Positions 1 through 10,142 are shown, numbered from the stretch's first letter. The stretch is 64,000 nt of DNA from Candidatus Thiodiazotropha sp. (ex Epidulcina cf. delphinae) (GCA_025656455.1 JAHXHS010000017.1:1-64000), one strand, 5' to 3'. A program made the numbers and translations. The notes: generated by a model from the sequence alone, not told the origin.

Positions 1-316
1 GCAATGGCTTCTAACTCTTTTTTGTTCATCTTGCTTATCTCCCATTGAAGAACTAATGATAAGCAGATACACAATCTAATTTACAGTCCCGGAAAAGATA
101 ATACAGTTGACCACTCCATGGGATACACATGGTATGATGAATTAATAATTTCTACTCAACCTATTGCACTGCCTACCGATTCTTTTCCACCTTCACCACC
201 AACCGATTTACAGATAAATTAACTCAAATACTAAAACAGTTTAATCCGTTTAATCAGACACCCATTCAAATTTCAAGTGATTTTGGGTGGGTGTCCTGTT
301 TACCCCCTAATACCCC
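1..316. repeat. Non-coding left edge with a RAYT-type end hairpin
   Basis: I see no gene here. At 257-295 the arms GACACCCA and TGGGTGTC form a hairpin. The 33 bases at 272-304 recur exactly at 12543-12575. Related ends (a run like TTTTGGGTGGGTGTC) occur near 4735-4752, 11764-11785 and 22970-22990. Such hairpin ends beside Y1 transposase (RAYT) fragments suggest left-over ends of IS200/RAYT-like elements. This is inference from sequence similarity within the window. Confidence 0.5.
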
Positions 317-736
317 CTAACGATAATTGCGTTCTTGTTGAATTGCCTGGTTAGGTTGCTCCTGCTCCATTGAGCATGGTGTGCTTTGGCCAGTAAATAG
401 CACTAGCTTTATACCTCCTGATATAAATGCATTAGTAACTGAGACTAAAATACTTACAAGCGTTAGACCAACAAGGCCGAGAAATAGGTATTGCATGGCA
501 TCAGAGAATTGAATTTCAAATGCTTTTTCATTAATAACCCCGCTTACTATTAAGCCACTTTTTTCTGTGCTGCTAATTAGCCACTTTACTAATTCGACTT
601 CCGCTGGCGCCTGGATGATCTGCACTGAAATATAGGCCAGATATAGAAGCGTTCCAGCGCCTGCGATTATCAAAAACAGACCAATCCAGAATATTGGCAT
701 GCTCATTCTTTCTTTAACGATATCTCTATTTGCCAT
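317..736 (-). CDS. Hypothetical two-helix membrane protein
   Basis: I do not recognise this 139-residue protein. It has two clear hydrophobic helices, at about residues 14-38 and 82-106, separated by a roughly 40-residue charged stretch. The tail is hydrophilic and rich in Gln and Glu. This pattern fits a small inner-membrane protein with a loop between two helices. The start is ATG with only a weak purine run upstream. It is flanked by transposon remnants, so it may be cargo or an orphan. Coding is supported by length and hydrophobic pattern only. Confidence 0.5.
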   Translation of the reverse strand: MANRDIVKERMSMPIFWIGLFLIIAGAGTLLYLAYISVQIIQAPAEVELVKWLISSTEKSGLIVSGVINEKAFEIQFSDAMQYLFLGLVGLTLVSILVSVTNAFISGGIKLVLFTGQSTPCSMEQEQPNQAIQQERNYR

Positions 737-860
737 TTCTTATGTAATCAAACAGTTTAGGATTCCGACAACATAAACACCCACTCAAACCATTGCCATA
801 TTATCACGATTATGGCAATCTGCCAGTCATCCTCATCACCCGATATCAAGGAGCGATATC

Positions 861-1190
861 ATGCCAAAACCTCGGAAAGTCCTGATCTCCCTCGACGCCT
901 TTCCCTATTACCATTGCGTCTCCCGCTGCGTCCGGCGTGCCTGGCTTTGTGGTGATGTCGAATCACTTTGACGGTCATCGAATTGTGGCATTGCCTTTAC
1001 AAAGGTTCGTTACTCTCCCAGCGCTACCTTCAGGGTGAATCGCTATCATCGGTGGAGTGGCAAGTCCTGGACGCACAAGTTGCACTCTGGCGATCCCGAT
1101 TAATGGATATCAGCGGGTTCATGCACTGTCTCAATGAGTCGATTGCCCGTGAGGCCAATCGTGAGGATTGCCGTATCCTTGACTTACTTG
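861..1190 (+). pseudogene. Broken RAYT (Y1/IS200-like) transposase
   Basis: Translation from the ATG at 861 gives [20 protein letters not shown], the typical start of REP-associated tyrosine transposases (first beta strand and its surroundings), and stops at about 971. A second reading frame at 972-1190 carries a middle piece of the same family, including the WRSRLMDISGFMHCLNE stretch. The segment with the HUH motif and the C-terminal third are missing. After 1187 the sequence switches to a repeat (GACTTACTTGGGGTGTCC) that recurs at 4905-4922. The gene is therefore frame-broken, internally deleted and truncated. The family match is from memory of its conserved blocks. Confidence 0.7.
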
Positions 1191-1967
1191 GGGTGTCCAT
1201 ATATGTCTCAGTTATTCCGTCGGTTATTCGTCGACACACGGAATATCGCCCACTACACCCCCTGCTTCCGTCAAGGGTTGTGACTGGTGTCACATATCCG
1301 CCGGGTAAAGGGGAGGCGTTCTAAAACCGGCCCTATAATCAATATTGGGTATACATGGAAGTTATTCATGATAGCGATTCAGCAATACGGCCTCCTTCAT
1401 CCGAACCAAGTCAGTCTGGATCAGACAATGGTCGAGGGTAATGCCCTTATCCGGCGCTGGCGGGTTTATCGTCTATCCATTCAAATCAGCAGTTCGAATC
1501 AAAGCAGAAGGTCGACTGTTGCCAAACCGGGCTGGCCAGTAGCAAGAACGGCTGCTAGCTCGAAGCACAAAGCGGCCTCGCATGGAGGTGACTGTCGCCG
1601 AGCTAACCCACCTGGCTTGCATCATCACATACCGGTGTTGCGTCCAGGATGGATGAACGCAAGGAGATGGCGGTTCTGTGTCGCTACGTTGCTTCGCCGG
1701 AATTATCTGTCGGTCACCACCTGGGTCATCAGTACAAGCAGCCCTGTGTCGCGGATAGCCCATCTCAGTTCTTCGAATCGTTCGAGTTCAGCACCCATTT
1801 CATCGATGGGTGCGAAAACCCCAGGGTCAATCCGCCCCATTACCGCGGTGCGTCATACCATCGGCGTCCGGTATCGGTATTCAAATCTCCGCACATGCAA
1901 TGTTAAGCGCACAGGCCTTTCCCCGGCAGGGGAATCAATATATGAAGACAAATAAGAGTGGCATTCA
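1191..1967. other. No confident gene; transposon debris
   Basis: Several overlapping open frames run through this stretch in different phases, but none has a recognisable domain, a good ribosome site or a convincing composition. The left end (1187-1226) is a repeat shared with 4903-4940. I read the region as decayed mobile-element DNA plus the upstream region of the next gene. Confidence 0.4.
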
Positions 1968-4640
1968 ATGAAAACGATGACAGACACCCCCCAGACATCC
2001 CTTCCAATCCTTGCCAGGTTGTGGACCTTTTTTCTGTTGCTGGTTCTCGGTCTTTCGGCTCAGGTCCAGGCTTCGGATCTCGGCTTGGCAGAGGCGGACT
2101 GCCGCTGCTGCCATGGCTCTACCCTGGCTGACCGTCATCATCTTACGGTCATCAACCGTGGATTTGAATGTCTCTCCTGTCACCCGATGAACTGGAACCC
2201 AACAGCCATGCAGTACGATGTAGTGGTTACACGGGACTGCCTGCAGTGCCACACCGGCTCACTGGCCGACCGCCACCATCTGCTGGTAGACCAGGTGACT
2301 ATTGACTGCTTTACCTGCCATACGGTCATTTGGGATCCGGCGGCCATGATGTATGTGCCTGTCTTCAACAACAGTTGCAATGTGCCGCCTCAGCCCACCG
2401 CCCTCCTGGCCACCATTAACGGTACGGTTACAGATACCTCCGGAAGCGCTCTGGGATGGGTGCAAGTTGCCACCGATAGCGGTAACTATTCCGTGCTGAC
2501 CACCGCTGCCGGTGACTTTCAACTGGCCGATATCGCGCCTGGAAACTATGTGATTACTGCGTCAGCCAATGGCTATGTCAGCGCAAGTCAATCCATCACT
2601 GTCATCGACGGTCAAACGGCGGCCCTTGACTTTGTCCTCTCTCCCGTGGTCATCCCCGCAACGATTACCGGCCAGGTCATGGATGCCAATCTGGCGCCTG
2701 CGCTGGCGGCCAGCATATCCACCGGAAACGGTCTCTATACCACGCTCACTGATGCAGACGGAAACTTCACCCTCAGCGACGTAACCGTGGGGAGTTATAC
2801 ACTGACAGCGGAAAAAACCGGTTACGGTTCTATCTCCCAGAATATCTCCGTCACTGACGGTCAAGTCCTTGTCACACAGTTAGTGCTACCTGATATTCCC
2901 CTGGAGATTTGCGGTGACGGCCTGGACAACGACAGTAATGGTCTTAGCGATTGCGCAGATCCGGTTTGCGCCAGTACGCTCGAGTGCCAGCCTCCCGTGG
3001 AGATCTGTGGAGACGGCATTGACAACAACGCCAACGGCCTTATCGACTGTGGCGATCCGCTTTGTAGCGCCACCGTTGCCTGCGTGCCGCCAGCCGTAGA
3101 GATCTGCGGTGACGGGATTGATAATGATGCCAATGGTCTTACCGACTGCGCCGATGTAGCCTGTGCCAGTAGCGCCGATTGCCAGGTTGCTGGCGCCGAG
3201 ATTTGCGGTGACGGCATCGATAACGATAGCAATGGCCTGGCAGATTGTAGTGACCCGGTCTGCATGGGGACGGCCGGTTGCCCGTCGCCCACCGCAGAAG
3301 TCTGCGGCGACGGCATCGACAACAACGGCGACGGTCTGCTGGACTGTGCTGATCCCATATGCAGCGCCGCAACCAGATGCCTGTACGAGATGTGCAACGA
3401 CAGTATCGACAACGACGGCAACGGCCTTGCCGACTGTGCCGATCCAATCTGCGCCAATACCAGCAAGTGCCTGCCGCCGCCGGTGGATATCTGTAGCGAC
3501 GGCCTCGACAATGACGACAACGGACAGGCCGATTGCGATGATGCCAAGTGTGCTTCAAGGTCGGCCTGCGCCACGCCAGTTGTCGAAGAGCTTTGCAACA
3601 ACGGCATTGACGATAATGCAGACGGGTCAGTCGACTGCGCCGATACCCAATGTATGAGCCGTTCGGTCTGCATGACGGAAATTTGTGGCAACAGTCTTGA
3701 CGATGACGGTGACGGGGTCGCCGACTGCGCCGATTCTGACTGCGTGAACGATGCCGCCTGTGCTGCTCCCACGACCCCTCAACCCATCTCTTTCTCCGCC
3801 CGAACCTCCGGTTCAAAGGACGGTTCCAGTGTCGACAAGCTGGCAGATGGGGATATGAACACCCGCTGGTGGACCGCCCATGACGATGACGAATGGGTCT
3901 GGCTCGACCTGGGAGGAATCTACTGGGTGAACGAGATCAATATTCACTGGTCCAGCGAATATGCCGAAGAATACAAAATCAAGGTTTCCAAAGACGGAAG
4001 GTACTGGAAAACCGTCAAGGAGATCGACCATGGCGTCGGTGGCATCGATACCCTCAGCTTCGACGCAAGGGAGGCTCGCCATGTCATCATCGATTTAGAA
4101 GATGCCGCTACCTCCGGTTATTCAATCAATGAAATTGAGGTCTTCGAGGGGCAGTTTCCCACCAGCGACACCGATCCGGACGAAGATGGATCGGGAAGTG
4201 ACGACGGCGCGACTTCAGAGTCTTCCGGCGATAATATGGCCCTGAATACCCCTGTCCTGGCCTCTGGTTTCGTGGTTGGCTATGAGCCACAGATGGCGGT
4301 CGACGCTAACAAGGGCACCCGCTGGAAGTCCCAAGGAGATGATGATGAATGGATGCGAGTCGATTTGGGGAATGTCGTCTCAGTCAATAAAGTCATTATT
4401 CACTGGCATCGAGACTATGCCGAAGATTACAAGGTCAAGGTCTCCTCGGATGGAGATAAGTGGAAGACCGTTATGGAAATCAAACACGGTAATGGAGGCC
4501 GGGACAAGATCTCCTTCGCCAGCAGAGACGCCCGGTATATCCAGATCGATTGTGAAGATGCTTCTCATGATGACGATTCCGGCACACAAGCATTTTCGAT
4601 CTACGAACTGGAGGTCTACCGGCGTAGAGCCCGGCACTGA
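1968..4640 (+). CDS. Secreted four-haem c protein with DNDxNGLxDC repeats and two discoidin domains
   Basis: This 890-residue protein has an unusual domain chain. A signal peptide covers about residues 1-35. Four CXXCH haem c sites lie at residues 45, 68, 91 and 114, in two tandem units built as CxxCH, LADRHHL, CxxCH, WxPxAMxY. Two carboxypeptidase-regulatory-like beta domains follow (about 145-308). Next come nine repeats of about 32 residues with the pattern ICGDGIDNDxNGLxDCxDPxC (about 312-605), which look calcium-binding and disulfide-rich. The end holds two F5/8 type C (discoidin) domains (about 612-715 and 743-885) joined by an acidic linker. It is probably extracellular or on the cell surface, with haem electron transfer and glycan or surface binding in one chain. 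The role is unknown. A strong terminator follows. It stands alone among mobile-element remnants. Confidence 0.85.
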   Translation: MKTMTDTPQTSLPILARLWTFFLLLVLGLSAQVQASDLGLAEADCRCCHGSTLADRHHLTVINRGFECLSCHPMNWNPTAMQYDVVVTRDCLQCHTGSLADRHHLLVDQVTIDCFTCHTVIWDPAAMMYVPVFNNSCNVPPQPTALLATINGTVTDTSGSALGWVQVATDSGNYSVLTTAAGDFQLADIAPGNYVITASANGYVSASQSITVIDGQTAALDFVLSPVVIPATITGQVMDANLAPALAASISTGNGLYTTLTDADGNFTLSDVTVGSYTLTAEKTGYGSISQNISVTDGQVLVTQLVLPDIPLEICGDGLDNDSNGLSDCADPVCASTLECQPPVEICGDGIDNNANGLIDCGDPLCSATVACVPPAVEICGDGIDNDANGLTDCADVACASSADCQVAGAEICGDGIDNDSNGLADCSDPVCMGTAGCPSPTAEVCGDGIDNNGDGLLDCADPICSAATRCLYEMCNDSIDNDGNGLADCADPICANTSKCLPPPVDICSDGLDNDDNGQADCDDAKCASRSACATPVVEELCNNGIDDNADGSVDCADTQCMSRSVCMTEICGNSLDDDGDGVADCADSDCVNDAACAAPTTPQPISFSARTSGSKDGSSVDKLADGDMNTRWWTAHDDDEWVWLDLGGIYWVNEINIHWSSEYAEEYKIKVSKDGRYWKTVKEIDHGVGGIDTLSFDAREARHVIIDLEDAATSGYSINEIEVFEGQFPTSDTDPDEDGSGSDDGATSESSGDNMALNTPVLASGFVVGYEPQMAVDANKGTRWKSQGDDDEWMRVDLGNVVSVNKVIIHWHRDYAEDYKVKVSSDGDKWKTVMEIKHGNGGRDKISFASRDARYIQIDCEDASHDDDSGTQAFSIYELEVYRRRARH

Positions 4641-4650
4641 CGAAATAGTG

Positions 4651-4680
4651 AAAAGGGCCTGCAGAAATGCAGGCCCTTTT
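4651..4680 (+). terminator. Rho-independent terminator after the four-haem protein
   Basis: A perfect 13-base stem, AAAAGGGCCTGCA with TGCAGGCCCTTTT, closes a four-base loop and ends in T residues, 11 bases after the stop codon of the gene to its left. Confidence 0.85.
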
Positions 4681-4883
4681 GTTTGAGCCAAGTGGCGAAG
4701 GGATCAAGATTACCGGTTGGGCGATTTTTGATTGATTTTGGGTGAGTGTCCAGATAATCCTAATGACATAATGCAACGCATCAAAGTCACACTCAACGCT
4801 GAAATGGGACTTTTTCAACAGCCCGTCTGACTCTTCTTCGTATTTTTTCTCTAGTCTGTCATCCGTTGGGTAAGAGCTAATAA

Positions 4884-7472
4884 TTATGAGCTATTAATTC
4901 TTGACTTATTTGGGGTGTCCATATATGTCTGGGTTAGTGGCGGGGTACCGGAAAGGATACCTGGTTGCAGAGATGAGCCAACATCAGCTGTAACAGATAT
5001 CGGAGAACTCTCAACTCCTGAAGTATCAAAGGAGGTTAAGGAAATTGTACCAGTTGCCCCTGAAACTGTTACCAGGCAGTCCATCTGACGTGCAGCAGAG
5101 TCTGAGACTTCACAAGCCAGAGAGCTATCATAGTAGAGCCTGAAACCAGCAAGGCCTGGTGTAGCAGTGTAATCCCATTCAACATGGACCAGGCGATCTC
5201 CGGATGCAAAAACAGCACCGGCCTCAATGCTTGCAACAGGCAAGTCATTGACGGCACTTACAGTCAAAGTTACTGAACCGCGGTCAGTTCCACCCTGACC
5301 ATCATCCACAGTATAGGTAAATGAGTCAGAACCACTGTAATTTGACGCTGGGGTGTATGTGGCAGAATTTCCTGAGATAGAGACTGCACCGTGGTCTGCC
5401 TGCCCAACAGACGCGAGACTTAAGCTGTCACCATCAACATCGGTGTCATTTGCAAGAACTGCAATAGTCACTGTTGTATCCTCAAGAGTAGTAGCAGTAT
5501 CCGCAATAGCTGCAGGGGAATCGTTTACAGGGGCAATTGTGATACGTACAACCGCAGGACTTGATTCAACTGATCCATCACTAATTGCAAATGTGAACTC
5601 GTCTGTTCCACTGAAATCAGCTGCAGGGGTATATGTAAAGGCCCCAGTTGATGCACTGCTCAAAACAACAGAACCATTTACAGGATTCGTTTTAATAATG
5701 TAAGCAACAGTATCTCCATCCGGGTCAGAACCTGTTAATGTTCCACTGGCAGCAGTATTTTCATCGGTATTTAATTGAACCGAATTCGCAGATGGTGGAT
5801 TGTTGACAGGAATAATGACTACCGAAACAGTGGCAGTATTTGAATCTAGTTCACCGTCATTTACTTTAAACGTAAAGGAGTCATTCCCTACAGCACCACT
5901 ATTGGGAACATATGTAAAGATACCTGAAGATGTATTGGTGATTGTTGCAGTACCACTGGTTCCGCTACTTTCAAGGCTGTAAGTGAGGCTTTGCCCTTCG
6001 GGATCAACAGCGCTTAAAGTTCTGGTATGTGATTTATTCTGATCAGTAGAAAATGCATCACCTGAAGCTATCGGGGCAAGGTTGACTGTGCCAGTTACAG
6101 AGATACTTGTTGAAGCCTGTGCTGTTTCCCCAGCATCATCAGTAATAGTTAACGTTGCAGTGTATGTTCCAGGAAAGTCATAAATATGATAAACCGCTGG
6201 TCCTTCACCAATACTACCATCACCGAAATCCCAACTGTACGATGCTATTTTTCCATCTTCATCATATGAACTTCCTGCACTCATATACACCAGGAGCGGA
6301 GCATCATCTTCAGCGGCAGAACTATAAATTCCGGTGCTGTCAAAGGTGAAAACTTCTGAGATAGTTGTTTCAACACCAAACTGATCATATGCTGTCATCC
6401 ATAATTGAACAGTACCATTATCAATATGGGTATAACAGTCACTCTGCCTGGCACCCGGGTCAGCTATTTCACAAACCATCCTGTCATTCTGGTACAGTCT
6501 GAAACCGGCAAGGTCGGCATCACCAGCCGGATAATCCCAGTCAAGTTGAATCAACCGTTCTTCTATACTGACCGAAACTTCAGCAACCGGTTTGACATTG
6601 GGAGCAGCCTGGTCAACCATTGTAATGGTCATCTGGTCCTGACCAGCAGCACCTTCATCATCAACAACAGTCAAAACTACAGTATAGTCGCCAGCTGCAA
6701 TAAACTCATGCTCAACGTATTCACCGGATCCAGTATCACCATCGCCAAAATCCCATGAATAACTGACAATTGAGCCATCAGAATCTGTTGATCCATAGGC
6801 ATCAAATGCAATTCTAGAAGTCCCAGACACCAGAGGAGTTGCGGTAAGAGATGCAACGGGAGGATCATTTGCCAGGGCAGGATCTCCGCCTCCGCCTGCG
6901 GTAGGGTCTGTAGCAGTGATTGTGATTGTTGTATCTGCACTGGCTCCGCCATCATCAATAACACTTAAAGTTACTGTATACATTCCTGGAGCCACGAAAG
7001 TATGGTCAAAAAGTTCGCCGGAGGCAGTCTCACCATCACCAAAATCCCAGTTAAAATCAGTAATTACGCCTCCTAAGTCACTAGAGGCACTTGCATCAAA
7101 ACTTACTGTAAATGGAATGTCACCAGCGGAATTGGTCACCTGGATATCTGGCTGTGGAATATAGTTACCAAATTCATCAACAGATGGAGGGACGAGTGTG
7201 TATGGCGCAGATTGAGGACTTTCATCGCCCTGGAGATCAATCGCTGTGAGAGTAAAAATTGATGGAGAACCAGAAAGGAACACATCACAATCCATTTGCA
7301 TTGAAACCACATCAGCACTGGCACACACTTGGACACCATCCTGGTAAAGAATGTATGTAATAGCAGATCCACTGTAACTCCATTCCACGTGAATGGTATG
7401 GACTCCCGCACCAAAAACCAGTCCGGGGAGCAGCAGGATATATCCCAATAAGTAAAAAGCTGTTTTTTTCAT
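4884..7472 (-). CDS. Secreted PKD/Ig-like (tandem-95 type) adhesin-like protein with a transposon-derived tail
   Basis: The ATG at 7472 follows GAGGTG at good spacing and opens a signal peptide (MKKTAFYLLGYILLLPGLVF). The TTG at 7490 is a less likely start. The 862-residue product has a fibronectin-like segment, two PKD domains (each with a WDFGDG motif), another fibronectin-like segment, a third PKD domain, then three cadherin-like/tandem-95 Ig domains (YTPxxxFSGxDxFTxxxxDG pattern), and a last fibronectin-like part. These folds are typical of surface adhesins and enzyme accessory regions. No catalytic domain is visible. The last 15 or so residues (TYMDTPNKSRINSS) are coded by a dispersed repeat also found at 1187-1226, so the original 3' end is probably lost. 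Composition is more AT-rich than the right half of the window. Confidence 0.8.
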   Translation of the reverse strand: MKKTAFYLLGYILLLPGLVFGAGVHTIHVEWSYSGSAITYILYQDGVQVCASADVVSMQMDCDVFLSGSPSIFTLTAIDLQGDESPQSAPYTLVPPSVDEFGNYIPQPDIQVTNSAGDIPFTVSFDASASSDLGGVITDFNWDFGDGETASGELFDHTFVAPGMYTVTLSVIDDGGASADTTITITATDPTAGGGGDPALANDPPVASLTATPLVSGTSRIAFDAYGSTDSDGSIVSYSWDFGDGDTGSGEYVEHEFIAAGDYTVVLTVVDDEGAAGQDQMTITMVDQAAPNVKPVAEVSVSIEERLIQLDWDYPAGDADLAGFRLYQNDRMVCEIADPGARQSDCYTHIDNGTVQLWMTAYDQFGVETTISEVFTFDSTGIYSSAAEDDAPLLVYMSAGSSYDEDGKIASYSWDFGDGSIGEGPAVYHIYDFPGTYTATLTITDDAGETAQASTSISVTGTVNLAPIASGDAFSTDQNKSHTRTLSAVDPEGQSLTYSLESSGTSGTATITNTSSGIFTYVPNSGAVGNDSFTFKVNDGELDSNTATVSVVIIPVNNPPSANSVQLNTDENTAASGTLTGSDPDGDTVAYIIKTNPVNGSVVLSSASTGAFTYTPAADFSGTDEFTFAISDGSVESSPAVVRITIAPVNDSPAAIADTATTLEDTTVTIAVLANDTDVDGDSLSLASVGQADHGAVSISGNSATYTPASNYSGSDSFTYTVDDGQGGTDRGSVTLTVSAVNDLPVASIEAGAVFASGDRLVHVEWDYTATPGLAGFRLYYDSSLACEVSDSAARQMDCLVTVSGATGTISLTSFDTSGVESSPISVTADVGSSLQPGILSGTPPLTQTYMDTPNKSRINSS

Positions 7473-7921
7473 GATCAACACCTCAAACAACTCAGGCCCA
7501 ATGGTTCTTCACATTCGGCAAGGAGTTGCTGGTATTTGGTAACATTATGTAATGACCAGTACATTTGTTCATTTTGTACAATTTACAAGTTCGATTGAGC
7601 TCTCACATTTAATGCTATGTCTATATATAATCGTCGGCTCTTCCCCTGATCGAGTGGGTAACTTTCATCTAACCACTCCCTCAGGGTAAAGATCCAATCC
7701 GCCAAGGTGTGAGTTATTGTCAAAAATAGAGCCAGTGGATTTCGCGCCTTGAACGCCTTTACTGATATGATTTTCTTGACTGTTGGTGATGTAGACATTC
7801 CTGCGCAAATTCCAGCTGAATTTCGTACACTATAAATGCTTACGAAACCATATTATGCTGTATCCAATTGAATGTTATGTCGTTGCAAAATCCGGATATA
7901 GCCTAAAATGAGAATCATATG
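7473..7921. other. Gap with a dispersed 20-base motif and one doubtful ORF
   Basis: Bases 7640-7659 (CTTCCCCTGATCGAGTGGGT) match, in the opposite sense, 10849-10868 and 17371-17390, so this is a dispersed repeat or element end. A 71-codon minus-strand frame (7583-7798) crosses it. That frame has no domain I recognise and may be transposase debris. Nothing else is clear. Confidence 0.3.
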
Positions 7922-8851
7922 TCATTTAATGGTGATAGCATTAATAACTGGGGCTTTCAAGGGGTATCCTTTAGTAATAAGAATATCATCCCAGTATGTA
8001 TCTTGACCTTGAGGAGGACCACTTGGTGGATAATTGGGCCCAAATAAAAATCGTTTAAATTTAATTGTTGAAAAAGAAGGCCCTCGCAATATAGCATCTG
8101 TATACTCGGTGACTAAAGTCCCATCTACCCAAAGTCTGATAATCCCATCAGGATTCGGGATTGCCCCTGTAAATGAATTCATCTTCAAATGAATTTCAAT
8201 TTTATACCAATTACCAACAATACATCCTGCGGGTGTAGCAATATTCCATGGTATTGGCTTATAGCTCCCATATGCCTCATTAGGGTACGAAATATACAAA
8301 TCAGATGAGCCTTCTTGTAAAATAGCCTTAATAACTAAGCGGGGTTGAATTGTTACATCTTCTGTATCCAAGTAAAAGGTTAGATCAGTATTCATCGGGT
8401 TATTAAATGTACCCGCAAAAATATAGGTTTGGTGACTTGCTCTGTTTGAGTTAAAAACAAAAGGAGGGTTTTCTTGCCATCGTATATAATAGCTAATATA
8501 TATCTCTTCTTGTCCCTCAAAAACCTGGTAACCACGAGCACTTGCTCCAGAATTTCCAGCTGGCACATACGCTCGAACACTCTTTGAACCGCTATGGGAT
8601 GTTTTTGTAGTTACTTCAGCGCATGCATTTGTACATGAAGGGAAATAAGGATTGCCCTCAGAATTATAAAACCAGTCGGTATCACTCAGTTTATCTACTT
8701 CAAAATCTTCACAAAATAACCATTCAGGGCGTGGCGAATCACACTCTGATGCTGCATAACTTATTTCTCCATTAACAAATGTAAAACAAAACAGAACAAA
8801 CCAATACACCAATAAGTTATTTTTCTTGATCCAGAATTTATTTGAGCTCAC
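7922..8851 (-). CDS. Secreted lectin/polysaccharide-lyase-like jelly-roll protein
   Basis: This 309-residue protein starts at a GTG behind GAGGTGG. A signal segment covers about residues 10-34, cut near SYAA. The body resembles concanavalin A-like beta-sandwich proteins. It has an N-terminal LFCEDFE stretch, a central block of W, Y and F-rich strands (ISYYIRW), a WYKIEIHLKMN strand, and a late LWVDGTLV strand followed by WDDI, which is the usual order in polysaccharide-lyase and LamG-like folds. I cannot name catalytic residues, so glycan binding or cleavage is inference. It is AT-rich and sits beside another lectin-like secreted gene on the same strand, about 270 bases away. Confidence 0.6.
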   Translation of the reverse strand: MSSNKFWIKKNNLLVYWFVLFCFTFVNGEISYAASECDSPRPEWLFCEDFEVDKLSDTDWFYNSEGNPYFPSCTNACAEVTTKTSHSGSKSVRAYVPAGNSGASARGYQVFEGQEEIYISYYIRWQENPPFVFNSNRASHQTYIFAGTFNNPMNTDLTFYLDTEDVTIQPRLVIKAILQEGSSDLYISYPNEAYGSYKPIPWNIATPAGCIVGNWYKIEIHLKMNSFTGAIPNPDGIIRLWVDGTLVTEYTDAILRGPSFSTIKFKRFLFGPNYPPSGPPQGQDTYWDDILITKGYPLKAPVINAITIK

Positions 8852-9122
8852 TATGCCACCTCATCTTAATTTTGAGTCAGATTTTTTCCACCGTAACTCA
8901 TTTCAACTATCCTCAAAACAAAAGACAATTAATCCATTCTCGAAAGCTTGCCCTTTGACAAAGGGCATAGAAGACTTTGACCAGTCACTTATCATGACAT
9001 TTTATGCTTTTCACCGTAAGCATTAGGAATGCAACTAATGGTTACTTTAGTTTTCTCAAAAAAACTTAGTACTATTTACAAACACACCATCCCCTACAAC
9101 CGTTAATTCACCTTTGCTATGG

Positions 9123-10070
9123 CTATTGGTACGCCGATAAATTATCAACATAAATATCTGTACCCGAACCACCAGTATAAAAACGTATACCAGCATTCAC
9201 GCCCGTTGGATACTGATTATCAGTTTTATCTATCACCATAGTCCCGTCAACATAAACTTTCAGATTGTCTCCTGAGGCTTCCACTTTTACCTTATATACA
9301 CCCGTACCGTATTCTCCGTCATACAAACCAACCCAACTTGAGCTTGTATCTTGAAAACCAGATAAATTGATCCTACCATTTGAAAAATAGGTGTCATAGC
9401 CTGTCATGTTTGAAGTATCACCCCGAATAATAACGCCAGCACTTCTTGAAGATCCGTCATAAGACACATCCGCTTCCACCCAGTAATTATCGCCGGTTAG
9501 TGGAGTATTATGATAGGCTCTTGTCAACTTCCAGGTTTGCCCATAAGCTATTCCGTTTGCAATAGTAAGTTGCCCACTAACAACTGAATAGTCTCCAACC
9601 GAAGAATCTGTGAAATTGTCACTGATCACTGGTCCAGACATATTAATCATTTGTTGGGTTAAAGCAACAGCTCCTTGATCATCTATAACTGTCAACGTAA
9701 CAGGGAAATTTCCTGAGCTAACATATTGATGAGTAATCATTTGACCTGTAGCAGTTAAACCATCACTAAAATCCCACCGGTACTCCGCAATACTACCATC
9801 CATATCAGAAGACCCACTAGCATCAAAATCAACAGTATCACCATTCTGGGTGTAATTAATCACCGCAGTGGGGGGGGTGTTTGCTCCATCTGAATCAGTG
9901 ATTGTTACTCCTTTTAAACTACCCGCAAAGTCAGCTGCATAGCTGACAGCTGATAACTGATAACTGATAGCTAAGAAGGTCAGAGTGACATGGATTAAAT
10001 ACGAAAAGCTTGTTGTTGTTTTCGTTCGCTGGTTCATTATTTCATTTGTTTGTTTGTTGGTTGAGGTCAT
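9123..10070 (-). CDS. Secreted protein with PKD domain and LamG/DUF1080-like domain
   Basis: The ATG at 10070 follows GGAGAACACC. The 315-residue product has a long N-terminus with a hydrophobic signal ending ISYQLSAVSYA. A PKD domain follows (about 65-145, with the core WDFSDG), then a concanavalin-like beta-sandwich (about 150-315, with VKVEASGDNLKVYVDGT). It is probably exported and binds carbohydrate. The signal region is coded by a run of near-repeats (AGCTGATAACTGATAACTGA, 9940-9975), a simple sequence repeat that has been taken into the coding frame. It groups with the PKD adhesin and the lectin-like gene on the same strand, a small surface-protein island. Confidence 0.75.
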   Translation of the reverse strand: MTSTNKQTNEIMNQRTKTTTSFSYLIHVTLTFLAISYQLSAVSYAADFAGSLKGVTITDSDGANTPPTAVINYTQNGDTVDFDASGSSDMDGSIAEYRWDFSDGLTATGQMITHQYVSSGNFPVTLTVIDDQGAVALTQQMINMSGPVISDNFTDSSVGDYSVVSGQLTIANGIAYGQTWKLTRAYHNTPLTGDNYWVEADVSYDGSSRSAGVIIRGDTSNMTGYDTYFSNGRINLSGFQDTSSSWVGLYDGEYGTGVYKVKVEASGDNLKVYVDGTMVIDKTDNQYPTGVNAGIRFYTGGSGTDIYVDNLSAYQ

Positions 10071-10142
10071 TATGGTGTTCTCCTTAATTCTGCTTTGTCA
10101 CGCCTAACGAGCTGATTTTATTCAAGTGATCGCACAACTCCA

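Noticed and set aside
1485..1510. tRNA-like text GTTCGAATC
   Set aside because: No acceptor stem or other arms can be drawn around it.
2861..3816. Minus-strand frames rich in S and R
   Set aside because: They are by-products of the repeated ICGDGIDND coding units on the plus strand.
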